This document shows positions 42,333 to 50,355 of a DNA stretch of 64,000 bases, one piece after another (positions within the stretch are counted from its first letter, which is position 1; the number at the start of each line of letters is the position of its first letter). The notes under the pieces are model-generated. The model saw nothing but the letters and a program-made list of their open reading frames with translations. It was not told where the DNA came from and searched no databases. The position numbers and the translations under genes were made by a program. Origin of the DNA: CAVRTJ01 sp964507185 (GTDB taxonomy: Bacteria; Acidobacteriota; UBA4820; DSQY01); contig CAZDOY010000001.1 in the NCBI GenBank assembly GCA_964507185.1, positions 103,057 to 167,056 of the forward strand, given 5' to 3'.

Positions 42333-43592
42333 CTAGTAGTTTGAAGTCCCGTCGCCGGCTTGGGACGCCGTGACCATGAGGTCGGGTTGCAACTCGCCCT
42401 TGCGGTCCCGTGCGGCCAGCGAATAGCCGTCCTCGGTGGTCTGGTAGATGAAGGTCTGGCCATAGGCGTCGGCTAAACTCCGCATAGGAATGTAGCCGTC
42501 CTTCGCAAGAATACCGAGCGACGCGGGGGTGCGCCCATTGCGGAGCTTGTAAAGCGTGATGGCCTCGGTCACGCGCCTGAGGGTAAGGCGGGTGCGCAGG
42601 GTCTGCTCGTCCTGCCTTACCGGGCTCTCCATCCATGGGAGATGGTCGAGTGGATGAAGGGGCAAAAGAACGACGGAAAGGGCCAGCCAGCCCCAGAACA
42701 GCGGGGCGAGGATGCTGTCCAGGGCGCCGGAAGGGAAGAAGAACCGCCGCGGTTCCGCCTCCTGGCTCTCGTCCGTCGGAAGCACGGGACGGATGAGCTG
42801 CCGATTGAGAAGTTCGAAGAGTGCCTTGCACGCGTCGAACTCGTTGAGTCCGCTCCTGTCTATGATTTCCTGCACCGAAAAGATTCCGTTGACGTGCTGG
42901 TAGACGGCCATCTCCTCCTGCGAGAGGCGCACGGTGCTGTTGGATGGCTGTTGTTCACTCCTGGGAGCGGTGGATGAGACCGGAGGGCCGTCCAGGACGA
43001 TCTCCTCCATTGACGGGATGTCCTGCCTCGTGTCCAGAACAGGCGGCGCGGGAAGCGGGATCTGCTCGAAAACCACGTCGAAGGACGGGATCTTCTTCTC
43101 GATGAGAGGCCATTCGTCCAGCATTCTGATGCCTTCCATCAGGATGCTCTCTGCGGCCATTGGCGTCACGTTTTCCCGGTCATACTCCACGCTCTCTCTT
43201 GGTTCGAAGTTGTAGTCGCCGTCTTTCCAGCGAAAGAGGCGGAATATGGTCTGTTGCATCTGGATGGCAAGGGCCGTGCGCAGGCTCTCCGGGTCGATGA
43301 AGCTCTCGCTGACCAGGATGTAACCCAGCCGCTGCAGAGTCTGTTTCTGGATCTCGAGGGCCTTGGCAAGTTCCTCCTTGGAAATGCGGCCCGTCTTCAC
43401 AAGAACGTGTCCGAGCCGGTCCTCGATTCTCTTGTTGAGAGATTCGGCGCCCACGACGCCGCCCTCGAGGAATGTGACCGTTACGACATCCTTCTCGCAG
43501 CGCAGTGTGAGGTATCCCGTCTTCTTTTGCAGGGCGATCAGTTGGAAGATGTCCGCGAGGCTGAAATCTTTCAGGGTTCCTGCAAGTGCCAT
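42333..43592 (-). CDS. DUF4388 (PATAN-type) protein with transmembrane segment
   Basis: A 419-residue protein. The N-terminus is a DUF4388 domain ('LAGTLKDFSLADIFQLIALQKKTGYLTL', about residues 3-100), including 'DRLGHVLVKTGRISKEELAKAL', a segment also seen near type II secretion/GspE N-terminal domains. Around residues 230-270 a winged-helix-like block occurs ('VYQHVNGIFSVQEIIDRSGLNEFDA'). One transmembrane helix is near 290-315 (LAPLFWGWLALSVVLLPL), and a short C-terminal region 'RVTEAITLYKLRNGRTPASLGIL' resembles pseudopilin-like tails. DUF4388 proteins occur in gliding/signalling contexts; the function here is unknown. It is the last gene of a minus-strand operon. Confidence 0.78.
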   Translation of the reverse strand: MALAGTLKDFSLADIFQLIALQKKTGYLTLRCEKDVVTVTFLEGGVVGAESLNKRIEDRLGHVLVKTGRISKEELAKALEIQKQTLQRLGYILVSESFIDPESLRTALAIQMQQTIFRLFRWKDGDYNFEPRESVEYDRENVTPMAAESILMEGIRMLDEWPLIEKKIPSFDVVFEQIPLPAPPVLDTRQDIPSMEEIVLDGPPVSSTAPRSEQQPSNSTVRLSQEEMAVYQHVNGIFSVQEIIDRSGLNEFDACKALFELLNRQLIRPVLPTDESQEAEPRRFFFPSGALDSILAPLFWGWLALSVVLLPLHPLDHLPWMESPVRQDEQTLRTRLTLRRVTEAITLYKLRNGRTPASLGILAKDGYIPMRSLADAYGQTFIYQTTEDGYSLAARDRKGELQPDLMVTASQAGDGTSNY

Positions 43593-43603
43593 GGACTATC
43601 CTT

Positions 43604-45616
43604 TCACTCCGCCCGTGGAGTGCGCGCCGCAGGGCGCGCGGCGGGCTGCCTGATGGCGGAGGGTATGCCGAAGAGGCCCCAAAGGAGGACTGCCAGGCCC
43701 GCCGCCATGAGAAGGAAGACGGTTGAGAGCGGCTGCGCATGGATCGCGACGGGGAAAGAGAAGGGCATGAGGAACGGCTTCATGACCAGCCCTCCCACAA
43801 TGCCACACCACAGAAAGAGGAGGAACAGGGCGGAAAAGGGCCGCGATGCGAGGAAGTGCGTTGAGCCGGGCGCAACCAGGGAAAAGATGACCCGCTGAAT
43901 CCGCTGGAAAGTAAGGTGGTGGTCCACTTCGTAGTTCTTTTTGAGCCTCGCTTCCGGGGAGACCCCGTCCTGCTTGATGTATAGATGCACGCACTGAGAG
44001 CAGAAGGACTCGAACTCCAGGGAAGTCTTGCAGCGCGAACAAAATGGCTGGCCGCACTTGAAACACGACCGGGCGAAGAAATCGGCTTTCTTGATAATGG
44101 CCAGGGAAAGAAAGACCACCATAAAAATCAGGGCCCAGAGAGAAAACGCAGGGTCGGAAATCAAGGACACCCGGGACGAGGCGGGCCAGATCGCGCTCTT
44201 GAGTAAACGAGGTTTCTGCCGTTCGACCTGGATCGCCATGTCGCGAGTCTTGTCGAGGCTCAGCCAGGAGGGGAAGGGGCTCCATTCTTCCGATTGATTG
44301 AGCTTGTAGGTATCGAAGAGGTGGGAGTCCAGCTTTCGTGCCTTCTCCTGGTCCTCCTGGGCCCCGGTGAAATTGAACACCTTGTTCCTCGCCATGGCCC
44401 GGTTGAGATACGCAACGGACATGTCCGATTTGTGAGCGATGGCGTGGGTAAACTGCTGGATGGCCTCCTGGTAGCGGTTCTCGTAAAAGTAGATGCAGCC
44501 AAGGTTGTTGGCGACCCTGGCGTCGTCGGGGCTCTCCTTGAGAAGCTCCCTGTAGAGGTTCTCGGCCTTGAGGTAGCTTCCATGGAGCATGTAGCGGCCG
44601 GCCAGGAGGAAGGAGTAGGTGCGTTCGAGCGGGTCCTTCGGAGAGATGTGGTTTGCGAGGTAGGCGTCGAGGCCCGCGTCGATTCTGTTGGCGTAACAGC
44701 GGACGTTGGATACGTTCGGCGGGGCCTGGTCAAGATACAGCCTCTGCAGACAAAAGAAGGTAAGGCCGCTGACCGTCGCGAACAGGAGTACGACGGCGAC
44801 CGTGACAAGGCGCTCGGACCACCGGGCGTACAGCAGGAAAATGCCCGCCCAGTATATGATCCACCAGTACCCGGAGAGGAGCAGGAGCGAAGGGAGAAAG
44901 ACGGCGACCCAACCGGCCACCTCGATCCATTTCGAGTCTCCCCCGCCCAGCCATTCTTTCACGTCGTGCCTCAGCAGGGCCTGGTACTTGAGGAGGAGAA
45001 GCAGGGAGATGACCCCGAGCAGTATGAAAAAGGTGATGCGAAGCCAGATCAGTAAATTGGAGAGGGCGATCCACCGCGTCTCGATGTTCCTGAAGGACGT
45101 GAAGAAGGCGGCGAGCGTCTCGAAGATGTACTCTCCCGAGAAAATGCCGTCATGGTGCCGCGCCGTTTCCGCCAGGGCGAGATGGATCGACGGAAGGTCC
45201 GGGTCGAAAGACTCGGCGTACCGGGCCATCCTCTTGTACTCCGCCCACTTCCCCCGCGTCTTGGCGTCGAGCCCCATGGATAGAAAGGCCTCGGCTATGT
45301 CGGGGGAGGGCCTGAGTCCTCTTCCGATGGCGTAATCCGTCATTTCGGAGACTATCTGGTCCTGGTCCTCGGTCGTTCGCGTGCCGGCCAGGGTGTGGAG
45401 GTACTTAATGATGGTGGTTTCATTGTTGATGTCTACGAGGGCGTCCCTGGAACTCGTCATCTGCTGGCGGACGGCATCGGGATCGAGGTGAAGGACGGCC
45501 CCGTGAGGCGAATACTGCGGGACGACCTGGGCGTGGGTCGGCAGGACGGACAGGGAGAGGAAGACTATAGCGGTGAGCCACAGCAACCCCGTACCCCCGT
45601 CCCTGTATGTTCTCAT
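43604..45616 (-). CDS. TPR-repeat membrane protein with zinc-ribbon
   Basis: A 670-residue protein. A signal sequence (LLWLTAIVFLSLSVLPTHAQ) is followed by a helical domain, three to four transmembrane helices (about 185-310, e.g. 'WIALSNLLIWLRITFFILLGVISLLLLLK' in part), and TPR-like repeats near 345-425 ('ARVANNLGCIYFYENRYQEAIQQF'). After another helix comes a cysteine-rich segment with CFKCGQPFC, CKTSLEFESFC and CSQCV spacing, a likely zinc-binding ribbon, then two terminal helices. I do not recognise a characterised family. Its start overlaps the DUF1844 gene stop by 4 bases and it lies 11 bases before the DUF4388 gene. Confidence 0.7.
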   Translation of the reverse strand: MRTYRDGGTGLLWLTAIVFLSLSVLPTHAQVVPQYSPHGAVLHLDPDAVRQQMTSSRDALVDINNETTIIKYLHTLAGTRTTEDQDQIVSEMTDYAIGRGLRPSPDIAEAFLSMGLDAKTRGKWAEYKRMARYAESFDPDLPSIHLALAETARHHDGIFSGEYIFETLAAFFTSFRNIETRWIALSNLLIWLRITFFILLGVISLLLLLKYQALLRHDVKEWLGGGDSKWIEVAGWVAVFLPSLLLLSGYWWIIYWAGIFLLYARWSERLVTVAVVLLFATVSGLTFFCLQRLYLDQAPPNVSNVRCYANRIDAGLDAYLANHISPKDPLERTYSFLLAGRYMLHGSYLKAENLYRELLKESPDDARVANNLGCIYFYENRYQEAIQQFTHAIAHKSDMSVAYLNRAMARNKVFNFTGAQEDQEKARKLDSHLFDTYKLNQSEEWSPFPSWLSLDKTRDMAIQVERQKPRLLKSAIWPASSRVSLISDPAFSLWALIFMVVFLSLAIIKKADFFARSCFKCGQPFCSRCKTSLEFESFCSQCVHLYIKQDGVSPEARLKKNYEVDHHLTFQRIQRVIFSLVAPGSTHFLASRPFSALFLLFLWCGIVGGLVMKPFLMPFSFPVAIHAQPLSTVFLLMAAGLAVLLWGLFGIPSAIRQPAARPAARTPRAE

Positions 45617-46059
45617 GGCTTGTTTTTATGCATGGCCTGGACGTATAGCATCTTGAGCTGCCCCAACGTTCTGTCCAGGAGATTGTTTTCATACGGATCG
45701 AGGTTCCCGTCGGTCTTGATCTTGAGCATTTCGAGAATGTCAATGATGGAGCCGGCCGACGGCAGGTCTACGTCCGCCGAGCCGGTCATGGGATTCGGAA
45801 TCTGCCCCAGGCTCATGAAACAGGAAGAGCTGAGCGACAGGATGAAGTTCGTGAACGGGGACGCTTCTTCCGGTGATGCCGGTGCACTTTTTCGTTCGGA
45901 TGGGGCCTCGGACCTTTCCGCACCAGACCCTTCAGGACCTGTGGGCATGGGCTTTTCCGAAGATTCAGCCTCGGGGCTGTCCTCCGCCCGCCGCTCGCCG
46001 TCCTTGTCGAAGTGTCGCTTGTCCAAAATCCTAACCGGGGGCTTTTCGCGGTCTTCCAC
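45613..46059 (-). CDS. DUF1844 domain protein
   Basis: A small protein of about 148 residues. The first ~65 residues are charged and Pro/Ser-rich, probably disordered. The C-terminal part is the DUF1844 domain ('FTNFILSLSSSCFMSLGQIPNP', 'AGSIIDILEMLKIKTDGNLDP', 'LGQLKMLYVQAM'), a helical bundle of unknown role that is widespread in Acidobacteriota and Deltaproteobacteria-like genomes. I chose the GTG at 46059 because GGGAGGGAG lies 7 bases ahead. A longer open frame to 46203 would run into the end of the ABC transporter gene. Its TGA overlaps the next ATG. Confidence 0.82.
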   Translation of the reverse strand: MEDREKPPVRILDKRHFDKDGERRAEDSPEAESSEKPMPTGPEGSGAERSEAPSERKSAPASPEEASPFTNFILSLSSSCFMSLGQIPNPMTGSADVDLPSAGSIIDILEMLKIKTDGNLDPYENNLLDRTLGQLKMLYVQAMHKNKP

Positions 46060-46090
46060 CAAGGGGCTCCCTCCCTTTTTTATCAGCTTA

Positions 46091-47923
46091 TCACCGGGGT
46101 ATAGTGCTTTCAAGTGGCGACGTGGCCCGGAACTCCATGGCACAGAGCTGTGTGTAAATACCGCCGCGCTCCAGCAGTTCCTGGTGGCTTCCGGACTCGG
46201 CAACGCGGCCGCCGTCGATGACGACGATCTTCTGGGCGTTCAGGATCGTGGCCAGCCGGTGGGCGATGATGAGCGTCGTTCGGCCCTTGACCAGGTTGAA
46301 GAGCGCTTGCTGAACGAGGTATTCGCTCTCCGAATCGAGGGCCGAGGTCGCTTCGTCAAGGATCAGGATGGGCGGGTCTTTCAGGAGAGCGCGGGCGATT
46401 GCGAGGCGCTGCCTCTGACCTCCCGAGAGGGCGAATCCGGCCTCGCCGATCCTCGTGTCGTAGCCCTGCGGAAGGCCGAGAATGAAATCGTGGGCGAGGG
46501 CCTGCTTCGCCACGTCCTCGATAGCCTCCTGGTCGGCCTCCGGGTTTCCGTACGCGATATTCGCCCGCACCGTGTCGTCGAAGAGCACGGTTTCCTGCGT
46601 GACCATGCCCATTTGGCGGCGCAGGCTGGAGATGGTCACGCTCCGCACGTCGTGCCCGTCAATGGACAGGCGTCCGCCGGTTACGTCGAACAGCCGTGGA
46701 ACGAGGTTGACCAGGGTCGTCTTTCCGGCGCCCGAACTGCCCACTATGGCCAGAATCTCGCCCTTGGGGATCTCCAGGTCGAACCCGTTGAGAACCTTGC
46801 GGTTGTCCTCGTAGGCAAAATCGATCTTCTCAAACCGGATGCTTTCGCTGAAGGGCGGGAGTTCGACGGCGTCAGGGACCTCCTGGATCGCGACTTCTCG
46901 ATTCAGAAGTTCGACCGAGCGCTCGGCGGCCGAGACGGCCTGCTGAACGATGCTGTTGGCCTGGGACAGCTTCTTGACCGGAACGTACATGGCGTAGAGG
47001 GTGCCGAGAAAGGCGCTGAAGGTGCCCATCGTGGTGTGGCCGCCGACAATGCGAAAGTGGCCGTAATAGAGAATGCCCGCCACGGCCGTGCCCCCGATGA
47101 GTTCCATCAGCGGGGTGGTCAGCGCCATGACGCGCGTCGCCTTCAGGTTGGCCTTGAGGACTTCCCGGTTGAACTTGCGAAAGCGGCTCTTTTCCAGTGC
47201 CTCCATTTCGAACATCTGGACGACCCTGACCCCCGTGATGGTCTCCTTCATCTGGTCGGCAAGGCAGGCCATCTGTTCCTGGCTCCTGTGGGCCGTCCTT
47301 CGGAGCTTTTTGGAGAATCGGGCAAGCGGGTACACAACGAGGGGAATGGTGACAAACGACAGAAGCGTGAGCCTCCAATCCTGCCACATGGCGCTGGTGA
47401 CGAGCGCGACGAGCGTGAAGCTCTCCTTGACGAGTTCGGTGAGCTTCTCGCTCACCGACGTCTTGATTCTCTCGATGTCCGAGATGAGGCGGGAAATGAG
47501 CGTGCCCGTGGGATATCGGGCAAAGAAGTCCTGTCCGTGGTGAATCATCCGAGCGTAAAGGTCGTCGCGCAGATCGGTGATGGTGGAAAGACCTACGCTG
47601 TCCATCCAGTACTTGCCGAAATAGGAGAAGATGCCTTTCGCGAAGAAGATGGCGACCAGGGTGATTGGAATGTAAATGAAAAGGTGCTCCTGGTCCACCG
47701 GGAAGAAACGGTCTATCCGCAACATGTGCACATAGTCCAGGATGGGCTTTGTTCCTGCTTTGTTGGAGGGGTTGAGCAACCCGTCGAAGATAAAGCGGAT
47801 CATGTAGACTTCGAGCGCGTACAGCACGCTCACGAAAACGATGCAGACGGTGCCCGCGATAAAGGTCATTTTGTGGCGGCCCATGTAGTCTTTCCAGATG
47901 CGCGCCATCGCGGCAAATCCCAT
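46091..47923 (-). CDS. ABC exporter, MsbA-like (fused membrane and ATPase domains)
   Basis: A 610-residue half-transporter. The N-terminal type IV exporter domain has six helices, starting 'FIAGTVCIVFVSVLYALEVYMI', with the loop 'RYPTGTLISRLISDIERIKT'. The ATPase domain has Walker A 'IVGSSGAGKTTLV', Q-loop 'RQMGMVTQETVLFDD', signature 'LSGGQRQRLAIARAL' and Walker B 'ILILDEATSALDSESE'. Architecture and length fit MsbA/lipid-A or lipid-type exporters; a peptide or drug exporter cannot be excluded. ATG 47923 is preferred (GGAGG 7 bases ahead) over TTG 47941. It heads an operon with the DUF1844, TPR and DUF4388 genes. Confidence 0.93.
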   Translation of the reverse strand: MGFAAMARIWKDYMGRHKMTFIAGTVCIVFVSVLYALEVYMIRFIFDGLLNPSNKAGTKPILDYVHMLRIDRFFPVDQEHLFIYIPITLVAIFFAKGIFSYFGKYWMDSVGLSTITDLRDDLYARMIHHGQDFFARYPTGTLISRLISDIERIKTSVSEKLTELVKESFTLVALVTSAMWQDWRLTLLSFVTIPLVVYPLARFSKKLRRTAHRSQEQMACLADQMKETITGVRVVQMFEMEALEKSRFRKFNREVLKANLKATRVMALTTPLMELIGGTAVAGILYYGHFRIVGGHTTMGTFSAFLGTLYAMYVPVKKLSQANSIVQQAVSAAERSVELLNREVAIQEVPDAVELPPFSESIRFEKIDFAYEDNRKVLNGFDLEIPKGEILAIVGSSGAGKTTLVNLVPRLFDVTGGRLSIDGHDVRSVTISSLRRQMGMVTQETVLFDDTVRANIAYGNPEADQEAIEDVAKQALAHDFILGLPQGYDTRIGEAGFALSGGQRQRLAIARALLKDPPILILDEATSALDSESEYLVQQALFNLVKGRTTLIIAHRLATILNAQKIVVIDGGRVAESGSHQELLERGGIYTQLCAMEFRATSPLESTIPR

Positions 47924-47943
47924 ACTTGAACCTCCAACCAAGA

Positions 47944-47972
47944 ATTATCCCGTATATCGGACGGTACGTAAA
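47944..47972 (-). promoter_or_regulatory. Candidate promoter of the msbA-like operon
   Basis: On the minus strand, TTTACG (47972-47967) and GATAAT (47949-47944) are 17 bases apart, and a short leader reaches the ATG at 47923 with its GGAGG site. The spacer contains the near-palindrome CCGATATACGG. Confidence 0.55.
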
Positions 47973-48018
47973 GAAAAAGGGCTGACAGGCATGGGGATCG
48001 GCCAGGGGATGTTCGTTC

Positions 48019-48080
48019 CGGATTCGGGAATTGGGACTTGGGATTTGTGGGCCGGTGGACGCGTCCTTCCGAAGAGGCCC
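48019..48080 (+). repeat. Composite intergenic element A, copy 2
   Basis: GGGAATTGGGACTTGGGATTT within 48019-48052 is the first module, and GGACGCGTCCTTCCGAAG starting at 48057 is the second, with small insertions compared with the other copies. It lies in the 298-base spacer between the msbA-like and amidase genes, which also holds a copy of repeat B. Confidence 0.55.
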
Positions 48081-48134
48081 AGGAGAAACCCGCTTTCCCT
48101 TTACTTCCCTGCCCTTCGGCAGCCTCGTTCCTGC

Positions 48135-48157
48135 CCGGATCGCGTGATCACTGGATT
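48135..48157 (-). repeat. Dispersed intergenic repeat B, copy 2
   Basis: The reverse complement of these 23 bases matches 22528-22550 at 20 positions (AATCCAGTGATC and GATCCGG are shared; differences are at unit positions 13, 14 and 16). It lies 65 bases beyond the amidase stop. The rest of the spacer 47924-48221 carries no gene. Confidence 0.6.
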
Positions 48158-48221
48158 GCTTGAATATTTCCCAGAGAGGCCCACCCATCGATCGAGAAGG
48201 ACGTTGAATCGTTTCACACTA

Positions 48222-50057
48222 TCAGGAGTAGTACCTGATGAGCGCGTCGATGTAGGCGTCGGCCACGGCCTGGCGGTAGGCGGGGTCGGCGATGAGCCTG
48301 GCATCCTTGGCGTTGTTGAGGTTGCACACCTCGATGAGCACCGAGCAGGGGATGATGGAATTCCTGAGGACTGCGGGGAGCCACGACCTGCGGCCTCTGA
48401 TGACATGGTCCCTCGTCGGGTCGTAGGGATGCAGGAGGAGGTGGTTCCTGGAGAAAACGTGCTCGAGGTCCTTGGCGAACTGGGAGGACAGGCCCTCGCT
48501 CCGCCTCATCTTGCTCGAGGACAAACGGTAGCAAGGCTGTGCCCTGTACTCTTCGTAGTGTTTGTACAGGGCTCCCTTCGAACACCAGCGCTTGGAACGG
48601 TAGCTGTCGCCGGGCACGTAGAACATGCTGCCGCGGAGGGAGGGGTGCAGCGAGTCGGCGTGGATGGATGTGAACACCACACGCTGGGGATCGATGCCCT
48701 CCTTTTCGAGCCGCTCGAAATATTGGTTGGCCAGGTGCCATCGCAGGTTCACCTCGACCCTGGTCTCGTCCCTGGAAGTCTGGTGGAACCACGGGTGAGT
48801 CAGGATGACGGCGCCGGTATTGGGCTCGAGCTTGCGCTTGTCCTGGGGGCGATATCCCAGGCGAGGCACCAGCAGTGTCATGAGGACCCTGGCCTTCGTT
48901 CTCCGCTCGAGTCCCTCGTAAATGCGGCAGGCGATGTCGTAGACGTAGGAGTCTTCCCACACCCCGTGCGCCATGGCCCCACGGTCCAGGCCGCCGTGAC
49001 CCGGATCCAGGATGACCACGACACCATCCAGTACGGCACTCTTGTAGGTGTTGGTGACCTTGCTCATTTCCGCCTGGTTCTTTGCCCAGGCCAGATAACG
49101 GGAGTCCGTGTGAGGCAGGTACTGGGGGAGCAGGTCGTCGAGCGGGATCTTGATGGGATAGCCCACCGGGATGCTGGTCACGTCCTTGATATCGGAGCGC
49201 TTGGCGATCTCGAGGGCGAGCGCGTTGACGTCGCCGGCGCTGACGCTACCGGTGAACCTCACCACGACGGCGCTGTAGAGTGCCTCTCCGGCCCGCAGAC
49301 GGTAGATCGCGTAGGGACCGTGCGCATCCTTGCCGTAGGTCAGCAGGGACTGGGTCGCGTCTTCAGGCCGGGCCTCCGGCGCCGACGGTTTGACGCCGCC
49401 GGGGGGCTTCCCCGGGGCCTTTCCCGGCTTCGGCGCGGAGCGCTCAGGACCGCCCGATGGGAGTCCGGGGCCCGGCGGGGGGGGCGGCGCCTTCAGGTTT
49501 TTCCGCATGGCATCCATGAGGAGCCCGTCCGGGATCGTGACGTGCGTTCCCGGCTTCGGGTGCCTGCCCGCCTTCCTGTTGGCGTTCGCCAGGTTGTTTG
49601 CGAACTTGCTGCCGCCCGAAAACCACCGTGCAACGTCCGCCCAGGATTCCCGCTTGCCGAGCGGGCTCGCCCCCCACACGTGTCCCCATCCGTCCGCGGT
49701 GCGCCGGTCCCGGGGAAAGAGCGCGGACAGCGCCTCTTTCATGTACCGCGCCGTGAGCAGGTGCAGGGGAATCCTCGCCTCGAGCAGTCGCCCGCGCCTC
49801 GGCCGCCGGTTGTAGCGCTCTATGGTGCGGGCGTTGTGCGACGACCCCGTGTAGCGCCTCGCGATGACGGCGAAGCCGTTGTGCCTGGGAAGCGGAACGC
49901 GCAGAAATATGAGCCCTTCCACGCTGGCCGTACGTCCCGCCGTCGTGTGAACCGGCCTTGGGCGGAACCGGGACATGGCAGGGAGGGTGAAGAGTACCAG
50001 CACGAGAACGAGAATTGAAAATCTCGGCGAAAGTGCGGGTCGCATCGTGCGCATCAT
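48222..50057 (-). CDS. N-acetylmuramoyl-L-alanine amidase (Amidase_3, AmiC-like)
   Basis: A cell-wall hydrolase of about 611 residues that cuts the amide between muramic acid and the stem peptide. A signal anchor (FSILVLVLVLFTLPAM) begins the protein. A long low-complexity region follows (Pro/Gly-rich near 215-265) and a LysM-like segment ('YRLRAGEALYSAVVVRF'). The C-terminal zinc amidase domain has 'ILDPGHGGLDRGAM', 'VEVNLRWHLANQYF', 'FTSIHADSLHPSLRGSMFYV' and catalytic Glu in 'VLIEVCNLNN'. Start choice is uncertain: two adjacent ATGs lie at 50057 and 50054 and no clear ribosome site is seen; a GTG at 50258 would add 67 residues that look non-coding. It stands alone on this strand. Confidence 0.88.
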   Translation of the reverse strand: MMRTMRPALSPRFSILVLVLVLFTLPAMSRFRPRPVHTTAGRTASVEGLIFLRVPLPRHNGFAVIARRYTGSSHNARTIERYNRRPRRGRLLEARIPLHLLTARYMKEALSALFPRDRRTADGWGHVWGASPLGKRESWADVARWFSGGSKFANNLANANRKAGRHPKPGTHVTIPDGLLMDAMRKNLKAPPPPPGPGLPSGGPERSAPKPGKAPGKPPGGVKPSAPEARPEDATQSLLTYGKDAHGPYAIYRLRAGEALYSAVVVRFTGSVSAGDVNALALEIAKRSDIKDVTSIPVGYPIKIPLDDLLPQYLPHTDSRYLAWAKNQAEMSKVTNTYKSAVLDGVVVILDPGHGGLDRGAMAHGVWEDSYVYDIACRIYEGLERRTKARVLMTLLVPRLGYRPQDKRKLEPNTGAVILTHPWFHQTSRDETRVEVNLRWHLANQYFERLEKEGIDPQRVVFTSIHADSLHPSLRGSMFYVPGDSYRSKRWCSKGALYKHYEEYRAQPCYRLSSSKMRRSEGLSSQFAKDLEHVFSRNHLLLHPYDPTRDHVIRGRRSWLPAVLRNSIIPCSVLIEVCNLNNAKDARLIADPAYRQAVADAYIDALIRYYS

Positions 50058-50355
50058 CCAGGTGCCACGGTCTCTTCTGTGCGCGGAGGAGGACCTTCGG
50101 GCAAGTCCCTTTCCACCGCCCCCCAATCCCGCGGGTGTTCCAAATCCTTGAAGGCCGACACGCCCACCCTCTCGCAGTCCCCCTCCTCTCGGGTCGAAAG
50201 CGGGAGGCTGTGCGGGATCGCCGGCATTTTGGATGTGCGTTTCGTCAGCATGCGTCACTCAAGATGCAGTATAAGGGAGAATGCGGCTTCGTCCAACCCT
50301 GGGGGCTCTTGTGCCGCCCCGGGGCGATGGCCCACAATTCTAAACTGGAGGACTC
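50058..50355. promoter_or_regulatory. Divergent spacer between amidase and epmA-like genes
   Basis: No gene is evident in these 298 bases. For the plus strand, TTGTGC (50309-50314) and CACAAT (50333-50338) are 18 bases apart, and the spacer between them holds the perfect dyad CGCCCCGGGGCG (50315-50326), which could be an operator. TATAAG at 50270-50275 is another possible -10. For the amidase no good promoter is seen. Confidence 0.35.

Noticed and set aside
46060..46203. Extended N-terminus of the DUF1844 protein.
   Set aside because: It overlaps the conserved C-terminus of the ABC exporter, and a strong ribosome site (GGGAGGGAG) supports the GTG at 46059.
50058..50258. Extended N-terminus of the amidase from a GTG at 50258.
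   Set aside because: The added 67 residues are Gly/Arg/Pro-rich without a signal, and would bury the true signal anchor.
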